Shown: positions 60,301 through 64,000 of the stretch, one piece after another | Layout: every line of letters starts with the position of its first letter | Numbering within the stretch: position 1 is the stretch's first letter | DNA from: Ignavibacteria bacterium | GTDB lineage: Bacteria > Bacteroidota > Ignavibacteria > Tepidaquicellales > Tepidaquicellaceae | NCBI GenBank assembly: GCA_036262055.1 | Contig: DATAJP010000002.1 | Span: forward strand, 888,177-952,176 | Reading direction: 5' to 3' | Length of the DNA: 64,000 nucleotides | Made by a program: the position numbers and the translations under genes | Notes under the pieces: generated by a model | The model's input: only the letters and a program-made list of their open reading frames with translations | Databases searched by the model: none | What the model was told of the DNA's origin: nothing

Positions 60301-61471
60301 TTGTTTTTGCCCTTATGATATCCGAGGCAAGTTTCCCTGAAGAGCCGTCTATAATGGTAAGAACTTTTTTCAGGAAATTATTTTTTCGTTCTGTGAATTT
60401 ACTATAATTTAAATTAAATAGGGATTGATGAATCAGAGCATTTAATGACTTATCGTCTGCTGCTATGTCTATGTTTTCCGCATCGGGAGTGAAAGTTTTA
60501 ATATCAAACTCATTCTGTGGATTAAGAACGATGGCAGGAATATTGTTAATTAATGCTTCATAAACTGTAACCGACCAGCTGCTTATTAATAAATCGCTGA
60601 TTTTAAAGAGATTTTCAAGCTTTTCCTCAAAGATTATTTTTAAATTCTTAGCCTCATTTACGTTAAACTTTTTATTCAGATATTCAGGGTTTTCAAGCGG
60701 ATGAGGTTTGATTATGAAAAAAATATTTTCATTTTTTTTGATGACCTCTGAATATATATCAAGAAACTTATTGAATTTCTCTTCACCTATGGTTCGTTTT
60801 TTTGTTAAGGTGATAAGAATAACCTTTTTATCTTCATCAATGCCAAATTGTTTTTTTAAGTTTTCATGTTTTTGAAGGGGATTTAGAAAAAGGGCGTCAT
60901 AACCGGGATTTCCGGTTTCAAAGAATTTATTTTCGTCATAAACAGATTTATCACGTACCCAGAATTTTGACCAGATAAGTTTGTAAGAAATAGTGTCCTC
61001 AGCAAAAGGAATATTATTTTTTAATCGAAAAGAATTGTTTTTTATCAGGGAAGCTAATTTTTGTTTGAAAGAAATTCCGGGGAATGAATTTTTTATAGCG
61101 CAAGTTTGGATTACAAAAATTGGTATGTCAGGAAAATAAGCAGTGCAGATTTTATAAACAAAAGTTTTATCTGAAATGGTTACGAAGGCATCGGGCTTTA
61201 ATCCTTCTATTTTATTTTTAATAAAATTAATTTCTTCGTTTTCACTTTTAAAATTAATTTTGTCATTTTTATCTATTCTGTAATATTCATCAAATAACTG
61301 CATTGCTTGCTGATCATTTGCTAATCTGTTTGCGGAATTTTCATATTCTTTATAATAGTCGGCATCAAAATATATATTTTGAAAATCAGGGAGGTGTTTT
61401 ATTACAGAGAAAAAAACAGGGTTGGCAAGATATGAAAGGTTCGGTATATATAGGATTCTTTTCTTTCCCAT
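60290..61471 (-). CDS. GT-B-like transferase (CDP-glycerol/polysaccharide type)
   Basis: 393 residues. RILYIPNLSYLANPVFFSVIKHLP, ILITLTKKRTIGEEKFNKFL, FIIKPHPLENPE and the terminal ISDLLISSWSVTVYEALINNIPAIV show the CDP-glycerol glycerophosphotransferase/UDP-GlcNAc-epimerase-like fold. It could move a sugar or polyol phosphate in surface-glycan assembly. It overlaps the BNR gene by 11 bases and has a 3-base gap to the next gene. Confidence 0.7.
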   Translation of the reverse strand: MGKKRILYIPNLSYLANPVFFSVIKHLPDFQNIYFDADYYKEYENSANRLANDQQAMQLFDEYYRIDKNDKINFKSENEEINFIKNKIEGLKPDAFVTISDKTFVYKICTAYFPDIPIFVIQTCAIKNSFPGISFKQKLASLIKNNSFRLKNNIPFAEDTISYKLIWSKFWVRDKSVYDENKFFETGNPGYDALFLNPLQKHENLKKQFGIDEDKKVILITLTKKRTIGEEKFNKFLDIYSEVIKKNENIFFIIKPHPLENPEYLNKKFNVNEAKNLKIIFEEKLENLFKISDLLISSWSVTVYEALINNIPAIVLNPQNEFDIKTFTPDAENIDIAADDKSLNALIHQSLFNLNYSKFTERKNNFLKKVLTIIDGSSGKLASDIIRAKTNEK

Positions 61472-61474
61472 ATT

Positions 61475-62437
61475 TCAATCGTCATATCCGGCAATCTTGG
61501 TATAATGTTTAAACATATCGGCGTGATAATCAAGTGTGCATAAGCGGCTGTTCTGTGTATTTAAAAAATCATCAACCATTCTGTAAATTCCATGAGAATA
61601 TTCTTTCTCGAGGTAATCTTCAATAGGAACTTCCTGAATTTCGAGTGAATCCATTTTCTGAACAGAAAGCTTTTCAACAGGCTTAAAATACAATCGGTGT
61701 TTTTTAGTCAGAACTTCAACAGCCCATCTTCCCGGTGCAAGAAAATTTGTATGATATGTAAACGGAATGTTTTTATCAGAAATACCGCTGCCGGTAAAAA
61801 TAGCTCCCGACTTATGATAGGGAATTACATTCTTGCCTTTTATGTCAGAATTAAGTTCAGCGGGCTTACCTATCAGATAAAATACCAGATCAAGTATGTG
61901 AGATGAATATGACAAAACAAGTTTTTCATACACAAGCGGAACGAACTTTGCTGTATCAATTTTATTTATCCACTCGGTGAACTCAAAGTTGACTGATAAA
62001 ATTCCGCCGTCTTCTTCGATGATTTCCTGTGCCTTCAGCACTGATGCATAATGTCTTCTATTGTAAGAGAGAAAAACTTCAGCATTATTTTCCTTTGCAA
62101 GTTCATTTAATTTTTTAATGTCTTTAGCAAATAATGCAGAAGGTTTTTCTACAAGAATATTTTTAACTCCGTTTTCTAAAAGAAGAGAAGTCATTGCAAA
62201 CAACTGGTCAGCGGAAGTTGCAATAACTGCTGTATCAGGTGAAAATTTTTTTATTATTTCAGAAGTTAAACCGCCTGCAAGAACCTCAGCGTCGGCAAAT
62301 AATGCTTTAAATTCATTTGTCTTTTTTTCACCTCTGCCAACTACAAGCAAATCATGGTTATCCCTTAAAACTTTAGCGTAAATTCTGGACATCTTTCCGG
62401 TTCCGACCAGTAATATTTTTTTTAAGTTATCGGACAA
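61475..62437 (-). CDS. Gfo/Idh/MocA-type sugar oxidoreductase
   Basis: 320 residues. ILLVGTGKMSRIYAKVL is the NAD(P) site; NILVEKPSALFA has the EKP motif; SYNRRHYASVLKAQ and the middle region LVLSYSSHILDLVFYLIG follow the family. It would oxidise or reduce a nucleotide sugar or an intermediate. Overlaps the second such gene by 16 bases. Confidence 0.85.
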   Translation of the reverse strand: MSDNLKKILLVGTGKMSRIYAKVLRDNHDLLVVGRGEKKTNEFKALFADAEVLAGGLTSEIIKKFSPDTAVIATSADQLFAMTSLLLENGVKNILVEKPSALFAKDIKKLNELAKENNAEVFLSYNRRHYASVLKAQEIIEEDGGILSVNFEFTEWINKIDTAKFVPLVYEKLVLSYSSHILDLVFYLIGKPAELNSDIKGKNVIPYHKSGAIFTGSGISDKNIPFTYHTNFLAPGRWAVEVLTKKHRLYFKPVEKLSVQKMDSLEIQEVPIEDYLEKEYSHGIYRMVDDFLNTQNSRLCTLDYHADMFKHYTKIAGYDD

Positions 62438-63390
62438 AAGCTTATGTCTTCTCCTCTCTTCGTTTTATAAAATTCAAAAATCGATTTTAAAAATTGTTTA
62501 TGAATGTAAAATGATTCTTTGTAATCAGTTAATTTGCAGCTTCCTTCTTTGATTATTTCCTCAACAATCAGATTTGTTAATGCGCTTTGCATCGGATATT
62601 CAAACGCACCGGTCTGATACTCCCAGTTGTTTTCTTCAAATGATTTTATTACCTGTCTTTTTCCTTCTTCTATAAAATACCTGTAACGCGGCGTCTTGAT
62701 TTCTATCACCGCAGGAGCATTCCCGGTATTGTAAGAAGTTAACATAAAAATATTTTTATCTGCCTTTGCGATAATTGTTCCTTTAAATTCGACATATGAA
62801 TCTCTTTTTGCTTTTAATAAATTTGCATCTAATCCTGTTGAATCTATGTCAAGTTTAAAACTGCCGCATAAGTATGAGAAAAGGTCAAGATGATGAATTG
62901 AATTAGATGCCGGTCGTAAATTATATCCATTATAATTATAAGAAATATATTCTTCTCCTGAAATTTGGTTTTTTATGGAGTTATAAAAATCATATGCCCG
63001 CCTTACACAGTTAACCCATGCGCCTTTGCATTTTTCTGATATTAGTGTTTCTATTGCACTGTAATCTTCAAGCGAAGGAAACAAAAATTTTTCAATAATT
63101 AAATAATCAACTTTTACTGAATTTAAAAGTTTTTCAATGACTTCACGTCTTTGAAGAGAATTTGTGGCGATAATTGCAATATCAAGCTTGTCTTTTATGT
63201 CTATTTCTTCTGAAAAAAATATTTTTTTTGTATTGGAGTGTTGAATTTCATCAAAACGCTGCATGGCAGTTTCCAATGATTCCTTTGAGGGATCTATTAC
63301 GTATATGTTATTTTCAATATTAAGTCTTGCAAGCCCCTGCAAGTGTCTGCTTCCTAACTGCCCCGCACCTATTACTGCAATGTTAATCAT
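62422..63390 (-). CDS. Gfo/Idh/MocA-type sugar oxidoreductase
   Basis: 322 residues. INIAVIGAGQLGSRHLQGLARL is the Rossmann motif; YLIIEKFLFPS keeps the E-K pair but with Phe where Pro is common. Middle segment SNSIHHLDLFSYLCG matches the family. It is a relative, not a close copy, of its neighbour. The start overlaps the formyltransferase stop by 4 bases (ATGA). Confidence 0.82.
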   Translation of the reverse strand: MINIAVIGAGQLGSRHLQGLARLNIENNIYVIDPSKESLETAMQRFDEIQHSNTKKIFFSEEIDIKDKLDIAIIATNSLQRREVIEKLLNSVKVDYLIIEKFLFPSLEDYSAIETLISEKCKGAWVNCVRRAYDFYNSIKNQISGEEYISYNYNGYNLRPASNSIHHLDLFSYLCGSFKLDIDSTGLDANLLKAKRDSYVEFKGTIIAKADKNIFMLTSYNTGNAPAVIEIKTPRYRYFIEEGKRQVIKSFEENNWEYQTGAFEYPMQSALTNLIVEEIIKEGSCKLTDYKESFYIHKQFLKSIFEFYKTKRGEDISFCPIT

Positions 63391-64000
63391 TCTACTATCG
63401 GATATAATTTTATTTTTTCTTCTTTGCTGTTTAAGTATTCCGCAATCATCCCGGAATCAAAATTTTCATAAAGCTGTTTTATTCCTTCCGTTGTTAAATC
63501 TTTACGCTTATATACCAGCCCTTTTTCAAGGTTTTGTCTGATTGGTTTTCTGATTCCTTTCTCATATTCTTTCACCACATCAGGAATATTTTCAATTGCT
63601 TTGATAATTGTTTTATTTCCTAAATCATGCGGTCCATCGGCTGCATTAACATCCGGTCTTACTTGCTTCAATATATCGCCTGCATCCACTTTTAAAACCG
63701 CAAGATGTATTGTGCCTCCGACAAGTTCCGGCTGTTTATTCACAAGAGGCCAGAAATTTGTGCCGCCTCCTCTGTAGTAGGGAGATAACCCAAGATGAAG
63801 GTTGATAATCTTGTTTTCATAATAACTAATCAAAGGTTCTTTTATCAGACTGCAGCCGAACAGAAGAATATAATCGGGGTTTTTATTTTTTACCCATTCA
63901 AAAACTTCATGGGAATTAACTGTTCCGTTTTTGATGTCAAGCAACTCAAAATCGAATTCAGATTTTATTTTATCTTTAAAAAATTTTTCTTCCGACTTCT
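63387..64000 (-). CDS. Formyltransferase-family protein, N-terminus beyond the window
   Basis: The frame remains open to the right edge, giving at least 204 residues. A TTG at 63944 is not a convincing start because coding continues upstream (KIKSEFDFELLDIKNG). PDYILLFGCSLI, IINLHLGLSPYYRGGGTNFW and VLKVDAGDILKQ carry the full N-x-H and Asp catalytic set of formyltransferases. This is the only one of the three in the window with the complete triad. It probably formylates an amino sugar with N10-formyl-tetrahydrofolate. Confidence 0.82.
   Translation of the reverse strand, partial: KSEEKFFKDKIKSEFDFELLDIKNGTVNSHEVFEWVKNKNPDYILLFGCSLIKEPLISYYENKIINLHLGLSPYYRGGGTNFWPLVNKQPELVGGTIHLAVLKVDAGDILKQVRPDVNAADGPHDLGNKTIIKAIENIPDVVKEYEKGIRKPIRQNLEKGLVYKRKDLTTEGIKQLYENFDSGMIAEYLNSKEEKIKLYPIVE

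Noticed and set aside
63387-63944. TTG at 63944 as the start of the last formyltransferase gene
   Set aside because: The coding frame continues upstream to the window edge with plausible protein sequence, so the gene is treated as cut by the window.
1-64000. CRISPR arrays, rRNA genes or insertion sequences
   Set aside because: No regularly spaced direct repeats, rRNA signatures or transposase motifs were found in reading the window.

Overview
The window is AT-rich bacterial chromosome with clear hallmarks of the Bacteroidota/Chlorobi side of the tree, most likely the Ignavibacteria (inference). Four secreted proteins end in a type IX secretion sorting domain of the NYPNPFNP...SGIYFY...KRM type. 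TonB-linked receptors with carboxypeptidase-regulatory-like N-termini are present, and nitrogen-oxide respiration genes sit at the left end.

Layout. (1) 1-6.5 kb: the 3' end of nrfA (ammonia-forming nitrite reductase), a block of three palindromic intergenic repeats, an AT-rich DUF262/HNH gene, a decayed fragment of a serine-hydrolase gene, a secreted metallophosphatase, the intact serine hydrolase, a small DUF6886-like gene, and a secreted cupredoxin whose leader carries a long perfect inverted repeat. (2) 6.5-10.4 kb: a nitrogen-oxide operon on the minus strand (RIC di-iron repair protein, two small envelope proteins, a NirK-like copper protein fused to a second cupredoxin and a membrane anchor) next to a Crp/Fnr regulator. 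(3) 10.5-13.1 kb: a secreted clan-A-like glycosidase, a PadR regulator/membrane-protein pair with an operator lying inside its promoter, and tRNA-Asp(GTC). (4) 13.1-23.1 kb: a block enclosed by a perfect 104-bp direct repeat that starts in the anticodon arm of tRNA-Asp and runs through its terminator. It holds a complete heme/iron uptake set (TonB receptor, HmuT, HmuU, HmuV, second TonB receptor) and a secreted BNR-repeat protein, but no integrase. (5) 23.1-29.1 kb: an outer-membrane beta-barrel protein, a phosphotransferase, a dienelactone hydrolase, a 39-residue membrane protein and an M29 aminopeptidase.

(6) 29.1-64 kb: about 35 kb of almost gap-free minus-strand genes for surface or flagellin glycan synthesis, running off the right edge. 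Upstream (high-coordinate) genes are two Gfo/Idh dehydrogenases, a formyltransferase, a GT-B-like transferase and two secreted BNR proteins. A pseudaminic-acid pathway follows (PseB, PseC, a NeuB-SpsF fusion, PseG, a GNAT in the PseH position, PseI). Next come a formyltransferase/PIG-L deacetylase pair, sugar-modifying enzymes and glycosyltransferases. An amidotransferase module (WbpG-like enzyme with HisH-like and HisF-like partners) precedes a Wzy-like polymerase, more glycosyltransferases, a second and divergent WbpG paralogue, and a third formyltransferase. Together they could make a glycan with a nonulosonic acid, amidinated sugars and N-formyl sugars.

The most notable points are the tRNA-bounded heme-uptake island, the NeuB-SpsF fusion followed by a pseG that appears to start at CTG, the two WbpG paralogues (one with half its zinc cysteines replaced), the deacetylase/formyltransferase pairing, and the NirK-like protein with altered catalytic and axial-ligand positions. 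All functional statements rest on reading motifs by eye; no database search was run.
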